From contig DDSZ01000012.1 of NCBI GenBank assembly GCA_002344205.1, positions 19,482 through 29,750 on the forward strand: 10,269 nucleotides of DNA. The letters are read 5' to 3'. Under the pieces are notes generated by a model. It did no database searches. It was given only the letters and a program-made list of their open reading frames with translations, and was not told the DNA's origin. Source of the DNA: Opitutaceae bacterium UBA2377. Lineage in GTDB: Bacteria > Verrucomicrobiota > Verrucomicrobiia > Opitutales > Opitutaceae. Within the stretch, counting starts at the first letter, position 1. Each line of letters begins with the position of its first letter. Shown piece by piece: positions 1 through 5,720 of this stretch. The position numbers were made by a program, and so were the translations under genes.

Positions 1-90
1 GCACGCGCGGGGCGCGGCCGCTCGAAGCCCTCGCCGCCCGTGTCGCGCGCGGCACGCGCGGGGCGCGCGGCCGGGGGGGCCTCGAAGCTC
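1..90. repeat. Short direct repeat inside the helicase tail, cut by the left edge
   Basis: The 16-base word GCACGCGCGGGGCGCG occurs at 1-16 and again at 52-67. Each copy is followed within about 15 bases by CTCGAAG (21-27 and 81-87). On the minus strand the unit encodes a Phe-Glu then Pro/Ala/Arg-rich segment ending in a PARA-type tail. It is an in-frame, low-complexity, coding repeat that may continue beyond the window. It probably arose by slippage in GC-rich DNA. Confidence 0.5.
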
Positions 91-1970
91 GCCTCGGGCG
101 CGGAGCCCGCGCGACGTGCCTCGGCGGGGCGGATGGCGATCTTGGGATCGCGCGGATCCGGGCGCGAGGCGGCGTCGAGGAAGCGGTCGGCGACGCTCTC
201 GGAGACCTGCACGAGGGTGGAGGTGCGCCCCACGTCGATGGCGCCGATGTCGCTGCTCACGATGCCACCTCGACGGCAGAGCATGGCGAGCATGCGCCGC
301 GGATCGGCGCCGTGGATCTCGCCCCAGGTGACGTGCACCGGCACCCAGCGCGCGGGCGCGCCGCCCTGCGTCGGCGGGATCGTGCGGGGCGCGTGCCCCT
401 CGTCGCGCCTCGGCGCGCGCGCATGGCCCTCCTGGGCGGGGGCCTCGGCGTGGGTGCGCCCGCGCGGCGCGCGCGGCGCGGGCTCGTAGGCTTGCGGTGC
501 GTCGAAGTCGCGGCGGGCGCGCGGCGAGCGCTCGGCGTAGCCGCCGCGCGTGGGCATCGGCCGCTCGGCGAACTTACCGCGCGCAGGCGGCGCGGTGGGC
601 GGCTGCAGCACGCGCAGCTCGCGCGGCTCGGGCCCCTCGGCGAGGCCCGTCGTCGTGAGCAGGTTGACGAGCACCTGCTCGACGTCGCCGGAGGCCGCGA
701 GCCGCTTGGCGATCTCGTGCACGCGCGCGCGCTGGGCCTCGAGCAGGGCGGCGTCGACTTCCTCGTCGCTCGCGAGCTCCTCGGCCGGCTCCTCGAGCCG
801 CGTGAGCTTCGCGACCAGCAGCTCGTCGCGCTGGGCGCGCAGCTGCTCGGCGGTGGGCAGCGGCTCGAAGCGGTGCGGTACGCCGGCGCGCGCGAGCACG
901 CGGCGCGCCGTCATCAGCTGTCGCGGCGTGGTGAGCAGCGCGCTCGTGCCCTTCTTGCCGGCGCGACCCGTGCGGCCGCTGCGGTGGGTGTAGGCGTCGG
1001 GATCGGTGGGCGGCTCGAGGTGGATGACGCGCGTGATGCCCTGCACGTCGATGCCGCGCGCGGCCACGTCGGTCGCCACGAGAAACTCGAAGCCCCGGCG
1101 GCGAAACTTGTCCATCACCCGGTCACGCTGCGCCTGGCTGATGTCGCCGTGCAGCCGGTCGGTCTGGTAGCCGCGCGAGTGCAGGTGCTCGTCGAGGTCG
1201 TCCACCATGATCTTGGTGCTGCAAAAAATGATACCGTAGCGGAAATCGTGCACGTCGATCAGCCGCGTGAGCGCCTCGATCTTCGAGCGGCGGTCCACTT
1301 CGAAATAGACCTGCTCCACCGCCGGGGCATTTTTCGCGACGGACTCGATTTTGATCCAAGCCGGATCCTGCGAGTAGCGGTTGATCAGGTCCTGGATCGC
1401 CCGGGGAATCGTGGCCGAGAAAAACAGCAGTTGGCGCGTGGCGGGCACCGCCTTGAGGATGTGCTCGATGTCGTCGCGGAAGCCCATGTCGAGCATGCGG
1501 TCGGTCTCGTCGAGGATCACGAGCTTGAGTTTGTCGAGCTTCAGCGTGCCGCGCTCCATGTGGTCCATCACACGGCCCGGCGTGCCGATGACCACCTGGG
1601 CGCCCGCCGCGAGCGCGCGGAACTGCCGTTCGTAGCTTTGGCCGCCGTAGATGGGCACGCCCATCACGCCTTTCTTGAAAAAGGCGATCTTGCCGGTCTC
1701 CTCCGCCACCTGCACCGCCAGTTCGCGAGTCGGGCACAGGATCAGCACCTGCACCGCACGCACCTTCGGGTCCACCGCCTCGATCGCGGGGATGGCAAAG
1801 GCCACGGTCTTGCCCGAGCCGGTCGAAGACTGACCGACGACATCGCGCCCCTGCATGATGGTCGGGATGACCGCCGTCTGAATCGGCGAAGCCTCCTCAA
1901 AGCCCATCTTGCCGACGGCTTTGAGAATATCCTCGGACAAGCCGAGTTCGTTGAAGGGACGTTTCTCCAT
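1..1970 (-). CDS. DEAD-box-type ATP-dependent RNA helicase with C-terminal DbpA-like RNA-binding domain (C-terminus off window)
   Basis: An ATP-dependent RNA-remodelling enzyme of superfamily 2, expected to act in the cytoplasm on ribosome assembly or structured RNA. An uninterrupted frame runs from the ATG at 1970-1968 to the left edge: 656 codons and no stop, so the C-terminus is missing. Seen in order: a Q-motif region (F6 to Q31), motif I SSTGSGKT (48-55), PTREL (80-84), GG (109-110), TPGR (130-133), motif II DETD (154-157), SAT (185-187), motif V ATDVAARGID (about 299-308) and motif VI HRSGRTGRAG (329-338). An Arg/Ala/Pro/Glu-rich linker follows. Residues from about W542 to 615 match the DbpA RNA-binding fold, with a G-G-I...S-D-I-G-x-I-D pattern, and an Ala/Arg/Pro-rich tail comes after it. 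Motif II reads DETD rather than DEAD, and motif I has S-S for the usual A-Q. Members with this RNA-binding domain (DbpA, CsdA/DeaD) bind rRNA; which paralogue this is cannot be settled. It is divergent from the GH29-like gene. The family assignment is secure. Confidence 0.95.
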   Translation of the reverse strand, partial: MEKRPFNELGLSEDILKAVGKMGFEEASPIQTAVIPTIMQGRDVVGQSSTGSGKTVAFAIPAIEAVDPKVRAVQVLILCPTRELAVQVAEETGKIAFFKKGVMGVPIYGGQSYERQFRALAAGAQVVIGTPGRVMDHMERGTLKLDKLKLVILDETDRMLDMGFRDDIEHILKAVPATRQLLFFSATIPRAIQDLINRYSQDPAWIKIESVAKNAPAVEQVYFEVDRRSKIEALTRLIDVHDFRYGIIFCSTKIMVDDLDEHLHSRGYQTDRLHGDISQAQRDRVMDKFRRRGFEFLVATDVAARGIDVQGITRVIHLEPPTDPDAYTHRSGRTGRAGKKGTSALLTTPRQLMTARRVLARAGVPHRFEPLPTAEQLRAQRDELLVAKLTRLEEPAEELASDEEVDAALLEAQRARVHEIAKRLAASGDVEQVLVNLLTTTGLAEGPEPRELRVLQPPTAPPARGKFAERPMPTRGGYAERSPRARRDFDAPQAYEPAPRAPRGRTHAEAPAQEGHARAPRRDEGHAPRTIPPTQGGAPARWVPVHVTWGEIHGADPRRMLAMLCRRGGIVSSDIGAIDVGRTSTLVQVSESVADRFLDAASRPDPRDPKIAIRPAEARRAGSAPEASFEAPPAARPARAARDTGGEGFERPRPAR

Positions 1971-2075
1971 GCGCCCAGTCTCGCCGGAATGCCGCCAAAA
2001 GGAGAGATAATTCTCGGGCCGTCGGAATTTGGGTTGGCGGCAATCGCTCCGGCCGGTTTTCTCCTCCCCCCAATC
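1971..2075. promoter_or_regulatory. Divergent intergenic spacer between helicase and GH29-like gene
   Basis: This 105-bp spacer lies between two start codons on opposite strands, so it should hold promoters for both genes. The only AT-rich patch is near 2005-2012, where GATAAT (2006-2011) could be a -10 box for the plus-strand gene. No convincing -35 box lies at the expected distance. The assignment rests on gene arrangement more than on motifs. Just before the plus-strand ATG the leader is pyrimidine-rich, with no Shine-Dalgarno sequence. Confidence 0.35.
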
Positions 2076-3062
2076 ATGCCCGCCGAATCAGCTCCCGATC
2101 GCGCCGCCTGGATGTCAGGTCATTGGGGCCTGATGGTGCACTGGATTCCGCCCGGCCCGGCCCGGGAAAACGGTCCTTACATCGAAGACTTCGACCGCGC
2201 CGTCTCCGCCTTCAAGGTCGAGCGTTTCCTCCAGCAGTTTGCCGACACCGGCGCCGACTGGCTGATCTTCACCATCGGCCAGAACACCGGGTTCTACGCC
2301 AGCCCCAACTCCGTGCTCGACCGCCTCGCCGGCCCGGGCCACTGCTCGCAGCGTGACCTAGTGCTGGAAATCGCGCAGGGCCTGCACCGGCTCGGCAAAC
2401 GTTTCATCCCCTATCTGCCGGCGGAGATCAAGGCGCCCACGCAACTGCACGTGGCCTTCGCGTGGAATCCCGCCGACCAGAATGAGTTCGAGCGCCACTA
2501 CACCGCCTTTATCCGCGAATACTCGCTGCGTCTCGGCCGTCTGCACCACGGCTGGTGGTATGACGGCTGTTACAACTGGAAGGCCTTTCGCCAGGCCCTG
2601 CGCCACTGGGACTGGTGGGGCGACGCCTCGCGTGCCGGCAATCCCGACGCCGCCCTCGCCTTCAACGACGGCTCCTACTGCTGCGGCCTCGAAAAGCCCG
2701 TCACACCGTTGCAGGATTACCTCTCCGGCGAGATCTGGCAGTTGCACGGCGACCGCATCGTCTGCGGCAATCCCGACGAAGGCCCGGTTACCTACGTCCT
2801 GCCCACGGAACGCTTCGTGACCGGCACACGCTGCCAATGGCACGGCCTGCTGCCCATCGACTGCCCCTGGGGTTACAACCACCCGCCAACCGGTCCGATG
2901 CCCGGCCCCAAGTATTCCGACGCCGACCTTTTCTCCTTTGTCCGGCAATGCCTCGCCGTCGGCGGTGGCGTCACGCTCAACGTCGGCATTTATCAGGAAG
3001 GCCACCTGCCCGAGGCCACACTGCGGCAGCTCGACCGGATGCGACAGAGCCTTCGGCTCTAA
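2076..3062 (+). CDS. GH29-like (alpha-L-fucosidase-related) TIM-barrel protein, short and without signal peptide
   Basis: A 328-residue protein resembling the catalytic barrel of glycoside hydrolase family 29, whose members cleave alpha-L-fucose with retention. Seen: GHWGLMVHW (15-23) in the place of the family's FGIFIHWG; a segment FLQQFADTGADW (51-62) like the usual 'a k AGAKY' stretch; WWYDG (160-164), whose D163 matches the GH29 nucleophile in W-x-D-G; and near the end TLNVGIYQEGHLPEATLRQL (300-319), matching the family's LLNIGP-x-x-dG-x-i-P element. Full GH29 enzymes are usually 400-550 residues with a signal peptide and a C-terminal beta-sandwich; both are absent here. A cytoplasmic enzyme acting on small imported glycosides, or a catalytically altered relative, is therefore more likely. 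ATG 2076 is chosen as the first ATG; ATG 2112 (M13, MSGHW) is an in-frame alternative. The frame stays open far upstream, but only antisense to the helicase. Activity and substrate are inferred. Confidence 0.8.
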   Translation: MPAESAPDRAAWMSGHWGLMVHWIPPGPARENGPYIEDFDRAVSAFKVERFLQQFADTGADWLIFTIGQNTGFYASPNSVLDRLAGPGHCSQRDLVLEIAQGLHRLGKRFIPYLPAEIKAPTQLHVAFAWNPADQNEFERHYTAFIREYSLRLGRLHHGWWYDGCYNWKAFRQALRHWDWWGDASRAGNPDAALAFNDGSYCCGLEKPVTPLQDYLSGEIWQLHGDRIVCGNPDEGPVTYVLPTERFVTGTRCQWHGLLPIDCPWGYNHPPTGPMPGPKYSDADLFSFVRQCLAVGGGVTLNVGIYQEGHLPEATLRQLDRMRQSLRL

Positions 3063-3104
3063 AATCAAACCCGGCCTCGCCGAGAGCGATTTTCGCAAAA
3101 AAAC

Positions 3105-3127
3105 AGTGTCACGCATTGCGCGACACT
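3105..3127 (+). terminator. Small hairpin after the GH29-like gene (possible terminator)
   Basis: AGTGTC at 3105-3110 pairs with GACACT at 3122-3127. Inside it CGC (3112-3114) pairs with GCG (3118-3120), leaving one A/C mismatch and a 3-base loop. It lies 42 bases after the stop of the plus-strand gene and is followed by only three T residues (3127-3129), while an A-run precedes it (3097-3103). Read on the minus strand, that A-run becomes a U-tract after the stem. The hairpin would therefore terminate minus-strand transcripts better than plus-strand ones. It may also be part of a dispersed repeat. Confidence 0.45.
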
Positions 3128-3190
3128 TTCATGTCCCGGAGACGCGTGCACTCGTCGCCCTATTTGGCTTTACCCAAAGAAGTGACCGCA

Positions 3191-3239
3191 CGGTAGGGCC
3201 CGACCTCCGGGCGGGCCGCTCGGAGATCGGCCCCTACCG
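3191..3239. repeat. 49-nt GC-rich near-perfect palindrome (REP-like element)
   Basis: The sequence folds back on itself around position 3215. The outer arms CGGTAGGG (3191-3198) and CCCTACCG (3232-3239) are exact complements, and pairing continues inward to 3213/3217. There are mismatches only at 3199/3231 and 3204/3226, a wobble at 3210/3220, and a 3-base loop. It sits between two convergent genes, 129 bases after the GH29-like stop and 58 bases beyond the isomerase stop, with no U-tract on either side. It resembles REP/BIME-type dispersed palindromes, which often lie between convergent genes. Copy number elsewhere cannot be seen here. Confidence 0.7.
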
Positions 3240-3297
3240 GCGCTACCGCGCCTCAGAGCGACGATCACAGTTTTAACTGCTCAAAGGATAACAGCGT

Positions 3298-4191
3298 CTA
3301 CCTTCCAGCCGGCCAGTATTGCGAAATCTTGCCGCGCACGAAGCGCACGCTCGCGGCGAGCTGCTCCATGCCGTTCACGCCGTCCTCGATGCTGATCCAG
3401 TTGTCGAAGCCCGCGGCCTTGAGCGTGCCGAAGATCGCGTCGTAGTCGTTGAGCCCCTTGCCGATTTCACCGTGCGCGAGCCGTTTCGCGTAGCCGAGCG
3501 CCCCGCCCTCTTCCTTGCGCAAATCCTCCAGCGTGCCGCTGAGCAGGTAACGGTCGCTCGCGTGCATCGTCACCACGCGGTGCTTCACGCGCGCCAGCAG
3601 CTCCAGCGGATCGTCGCCGGCCAGGAAGGCGTTGCTCGGGTCGTAGTTCACGCCGAAGTGCGGATGGTGCAGCCGGTCCACCAGCGCGCAGAACACGTCC
3701 ATTTTCTGGGCAAACTCCGGATACTCCCAGAAATCGTCCTTGTAATGATTTTCCAGAATGAGCGTGACGCCGCATTTTTCCGCCTCCGGCAGACAGGCCT
3801 CAATGTTGGCCACCACAAGGTCGAGTCCCTGCGCCACGGTCAGCTCCGGTCGGCGCTGCCCGGAAAGCACCCGGCAATATTTCGCGCCGAGCGTAGCCGC
3901 CATCCGGATCCAGGTTTTTTCCTTTTCGATTTCAATCCGGCGCAGTTCCGGATCGAGCTGGGAGAAATCCGGCGAGCAGCAGAGCATCGGTATCACCATC
4001 CCCGCGGCTTCGACCTGCCGGCGCGCCATCGGCCACCTCGTCGGGTCCGCCAGCTCCAGCATGCCGCTGTAGTATTCGAGTCCGTCGAGACCGAGCGGCG
4101 CGGCGAGATCCACCCATTGCTGCAGGGTCATCGAGCCGTCCTTGCAGAGCTGCTGCATAAAGGCCTTGGGGAACGCGGCGAGCTTCGGCAT
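3298..4191 (-). CDS. Sugar phosphate isomerase/epimerase family protein (xylose-isomerase-like TIM barrel)
   Basis: A 297-residue, apparently soluble protein of the AP-endonuclease-2/xylose-isomerase-like TIM-barrel superfamily. Its members use divalent metal to isomerise or epimerise sugars, inositols or sugar acids. Likely metal ligands visible at barrel strand ends: E147 (ILENHY), D184 with an Asn two residues before it (NYDPSNA), H210 (VTMHASD) and E269 (SIEDG). HGEIGKG (240-246) matches the family's H-x-x-x-G-x-G loop. The ATG at 4191 is preferred because it opens the protein as MPKLAAF. A TTG at 4200 would add three residues and move closer to the upstream hairpin. The stop is TAG at 3300-3298. 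It is the last gene of the minus-strand series, separated from the SDR gene by the hairpin at 4208-4311. The family does not predict substrate well, so none is assigned. Confidence 0.88.
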   Translation of the reverse strand: MPKLAAFPKAFMQQLCKDGSMTLQQWVDLAAPLGLDGLEYYSGMLELADPTRWPMARRQVEAAGMVIPMLCCSPDFSQLDPELRRIEIEKEKTWIRMAATLGAKYCRVLSGQRRPELTVAQGLDLVVANIEACLPEAEKCGVTLILENHYKDDFWEYPEFAQKMDVFCALVDRLHHPHFGVNYDPSNAFLAGDDPLELLARVKHRVVTMHASDRYLLSGTLEDLRKEEGGALGYAKRLAHGEIGKGLNDYDAIFGTLKAAGFDNWISIEDGVNGMEQLAASVRFVRGKISQYWPAGR

Positions 4192-4207
4192 ACCAATCAA
4201 TCCAGAT

Positions 4208-4311
4208 TAACCACAGATGGACACAGATACACACAGATTAAGCCCGGTGATCCAAAGCATGCGCCCTCATTGGATTCTATATCTGTGATCATCTGTGCTT
4301 ATCTGTGGTTA
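4208..4311. repeat. Intergenic hairpin repeat, element 1 (CACAGAT x3, 10-nt period)
   Basis: Left arm 4208-4238 pairs with right arm 4281-4311 around a 42-base loop. CACAGAT starts at 4212, 4222 and 4232. Its complement ATCTGTG starts at 4281, 4291 and 4301, in exact register. All three heptamer pairs are perfect, and the outer TAAC/GTTA also pairs. Unpaired or wobble bases lie only in the 3-base spacers. The element starts 5 bases after the SDR stop and ends 16 bases before the isomerase ATG, so it nearly fills the gap. It may attenuate transcription, stabilise mRNA, or be a dispersed mobile palindrome; the sequence does not decide between these. Confidence 0.85.
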
Positions 4312-4316
4312 GAAAC

Positions 4317-5093
4317 TCACTCCTTGGTTTTCACCGGGTTGCGGCCATAGACGGAAAATTGTTCCAGCTCGAGCACCGTGCCGGTGATCGGCCCCGATTC
4401 GTCGCCCAGCCAATAAACCGCGGCGGCGGCGATCTCCTCCGGTTGGATCAGCCGGCCCGAGGGCGCGTAGAGCGGCGGAAGATTTTCCGCCCAGTCCGCC
4501 GGGAGTCCCTGCGCCACCTGCGCCGCCTGCTCGCGCGCGGTCAGCACCCAGCCGACATTGAAATGGGTGAAACGCACGCGGTCGGTGCCGTGGGCGTTGG
4601 CGAGGTTGCGGGAGAGCGTCTGCAGGGCGCCCTTCGAGATGCTGTAATCGATAAAGGTCGCCTCGCCGCTGAGCGCGTTGATCGAGCCGATGTTGAGCAC
4701 GCTGCCCTGCTGCGCCTGCAGGTGGGGAAACGCCGCCTGGATGAGGAACAGCGGCGCGCGCACATTGATGGCCATGGTGCGCTCGAATTTCTCCGGCGTG
4801 ATGGTGTGCAGCGTCTCGCGCGGCACGATGGCGGCGTTGTTCACAAGGCCGGTGACCTTGCCGAAGGCCGCCACCGCCGCCGCCACGATGCGTGCCGGCG
4901 CCGCCGGGTCCACCAAGTCGTCGATCTGGAGTGCCGCCGCCACACCCAGCTTCGCCACCAGCGCTTCTCCTTCCGCGCGGTCAAGGCCGTGGACGAGCAC
5001 CCGCGCGCCCTCGGCAACGCAGCGCTCCGCGATGGCCCGGCCGATGCCGCTCGTGCCGCCGGTGACGATGATGACTTTGTCTTTCAGACGCAT
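4317..5093 (-). CDS. Short-chain dehydrogenase/reductase (SDR) family oxidoreductase
   Basis: A 258-residue classical SDR, an NAD(P)-dependent oxidoreductase of the cytoplasm. Seen: the Rossmann glycine motif TGGTSGIG (11-18), D58 in the adenine-ring region, NNAA (85-88, usually NNAG), and the full catalytic tetrad N110, S137, Y150 and K154 (YSISK). Length is normal for the family. ATG 5093 (MRLKDKVIIV) is chosen because the first beta strand begins there. An in-frame start further upstream at 5120 would translate part of the hairpin repeat and is unlikely. The residue at the end of beta strand 2 (H35-G36-L37-D38) leaves cofactor preference uncertain; D38 could favour NAD. The gene stands alone between two hairpin elements (4208-4311 and 5105-5241). 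Nearby sugar-type enzymes suggest a sugar or polyol substrate, but this is inference. Confidence 0.93.
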   Translation of the reverse strand: MRLKDKVIIVTGGTSGIGRAIAERCVAEGARVLVHGLDRAEGEALVAKLGVAAALQIDDLVDPAAPARIVAAAVAAFGKVTGLVNNAAIVPRETLHTITPEKFERTMAINVRAPLFLIQAAFPHLQAQQGSVLNIGSINALSGEATFIDYSISKGALQTLSRNLANAHGTDRVRFTHFNVGWVLTAREQAAQVAQGLPADWAENLPPLYAPSGRLIQPEEIAAAAVYWLGDESGPITGTVLELEQFSVYGRNPVKTKE

Positions 5094-5104
5094 GGAAGGA
5101 GAGG

Positions 5105-5241
5105 AACCACGAATGGACACGAATTCACACGAATAATAAAAACCGTCTCAGAAATCATCGGCTTTGCCGCCGGCTGCGAATCTGAATGAAGGCCGTCTTG
5201 CCGAGATTTCCATTCGCGTGCATTGGTGTCCATTCGTGGTT
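5105..5241. repeat. Intergenic hairpin repeat, element 2 (CACGAAT x3, 10-nt period)
   Basis: Left arm 5105-5134 pairs with right arm 5212-5241 around a 77-base loop. CACGAAT starts at 5108, 5118 and 5128. The right arm carries ATTCGCG (5212), ATTGGTG (5222) and ATTCGTG (5232) in exact register, so the inner two pairs each hold one mismatch. Most of the spacers pair too. The architecture is the same as element 1, with a different heptamer. It begins 12 bases after the OsmC stop and ends 11 bases before the SDR ATG on the minus strand. Confidence 0.83.
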
Positions 5242-5253
5242 TAAAAAATCAGA

Positions 5254-5715
5254 TCAAACCGCCTCGACCTTAACCTCGGTCTTGACCGAATTGGCGATGA
5301 AACACTGCTCGTGCGCCCGGTGATGCAGGTCTTCCATGGCCGCTGCATCCGGACGTTTTTCGCCACCATAGGCAATCACCGGCCGCAGCGTGATGAGGCT
5401 GACCCACGGCACGCCGCGCTCGTTTTTGGTCATGATGCCCACGGCCTCGTCGCGGTAGCTCTCCACCTCATACCCCGCGCGCGCCGCGAGGAAAAGAAAC
5501 GTCAGCATGTGGCAGCTCGCCACCGCGGCGACAAACGCCTCCTCGGGATCGACATTGGCCGGGTTCGACCACGGCACCGGCACGACGCTGGGCGCCGGCG
5601 AAGCCGGCACGGTCACGCCGCCGTCAAAGCTCCAGGTGTGCTCGCGCGAGTAGCGGCCTTTCAGAAAATCCGGGCCGTTGCGCTGCCAGGCAATCGTCGC
5701 CTTGTGGTCGGCCAT
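5254..5715 (-). CDS. OsmC/Ohr family thiol peroxidase
   Basis: A 153-residue OsmC-family protein, a cytoplasmic thiol peroxidase that reduces organic hydroperoxides using two cysteines. Both family cysteines are present: C68 in VASCHM and C138 in HEQCFIANS. R21 (GRYSREH) and E59/E60 (DPEEAF) are candidates for the Arg and Glu that activate the peroxidatic cysteine. Length is typical. The GRYSREHTW and NPANVDPEE patterns are closer to the OsmC/YhfA-like group than to Ohr, but the subgroup is not certain. The ATG at 5715 lies 5 bases after the dehydrogenase stop, so the two genes are almost surely co-transcribed. No Shine-Dalgarno sequence precedes it. The context suggests protection during oxidative chemistry by the upstream dehydrogenase, or from a reactive aldehyde or peroxide by-product. 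Confidence 0.92.
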   Translation of the reverse strand: MADHKATIAWQRNGPDFLKGRYSREHTWSFDGGVTVPASPAPSVVPVPWSNPANVDPEEAFVAAVASCHMLTFLFLAARAGYEVESYRDEAVGIMTKNERGVPWVSLITLRPVIAYGGEKRPDAAAMEDLHHRAHEQCFIANSVKTEVKVEAV

Positions 5716-5720
5716 GGTGA

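Noticed and set aside
257..420. Apparent frameshift in the helicase before the RNA-binding domain
   Set aside because: A careful recount of 361-480 shows the RNA-binding domain is in the same phase as the start at 1970. The TGA at 259-257 belongs to another frame.
312..2075. Long open plus-strand frame running in phase into the GH29-like gene, as if a 916-residue fusion
   Set aside because: It is antisense to a well-conserved helicase, and its translation is the low-complexity Arg/Ala/His/Leu pattern of GC-rich shadow frames. Recognisable GH29 similarity starts only after 2076.
2938..3276. 112-residue plus-strand frame across the 3063-3297 gap
   Set aside because: Its first part overlaps the GH29-like gene out of phase, and the rest translates the two hairpins. 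No independent coding signal.
4092..4200. TTG at 4200 as the isomerase start
   Set aside because: The ATG three codons later gives the usual N-terminus and leaves more room after the hairpin. Not formally excluded.
4208..4311. Short regularly spaced repeats as a CRISPR array
   Set aside because: Units are 7 bases with 3-base gaps, inverted on the other arm. There are no spacers of CRISPR size and no cas genes.
4208..5241. Two hairpins as the ends of a composite transposon carrying the SDR gene
   Set aside because: The heptamers differ, each element is a complete hairpin on its own, and there is no transposase or target-site duplication.
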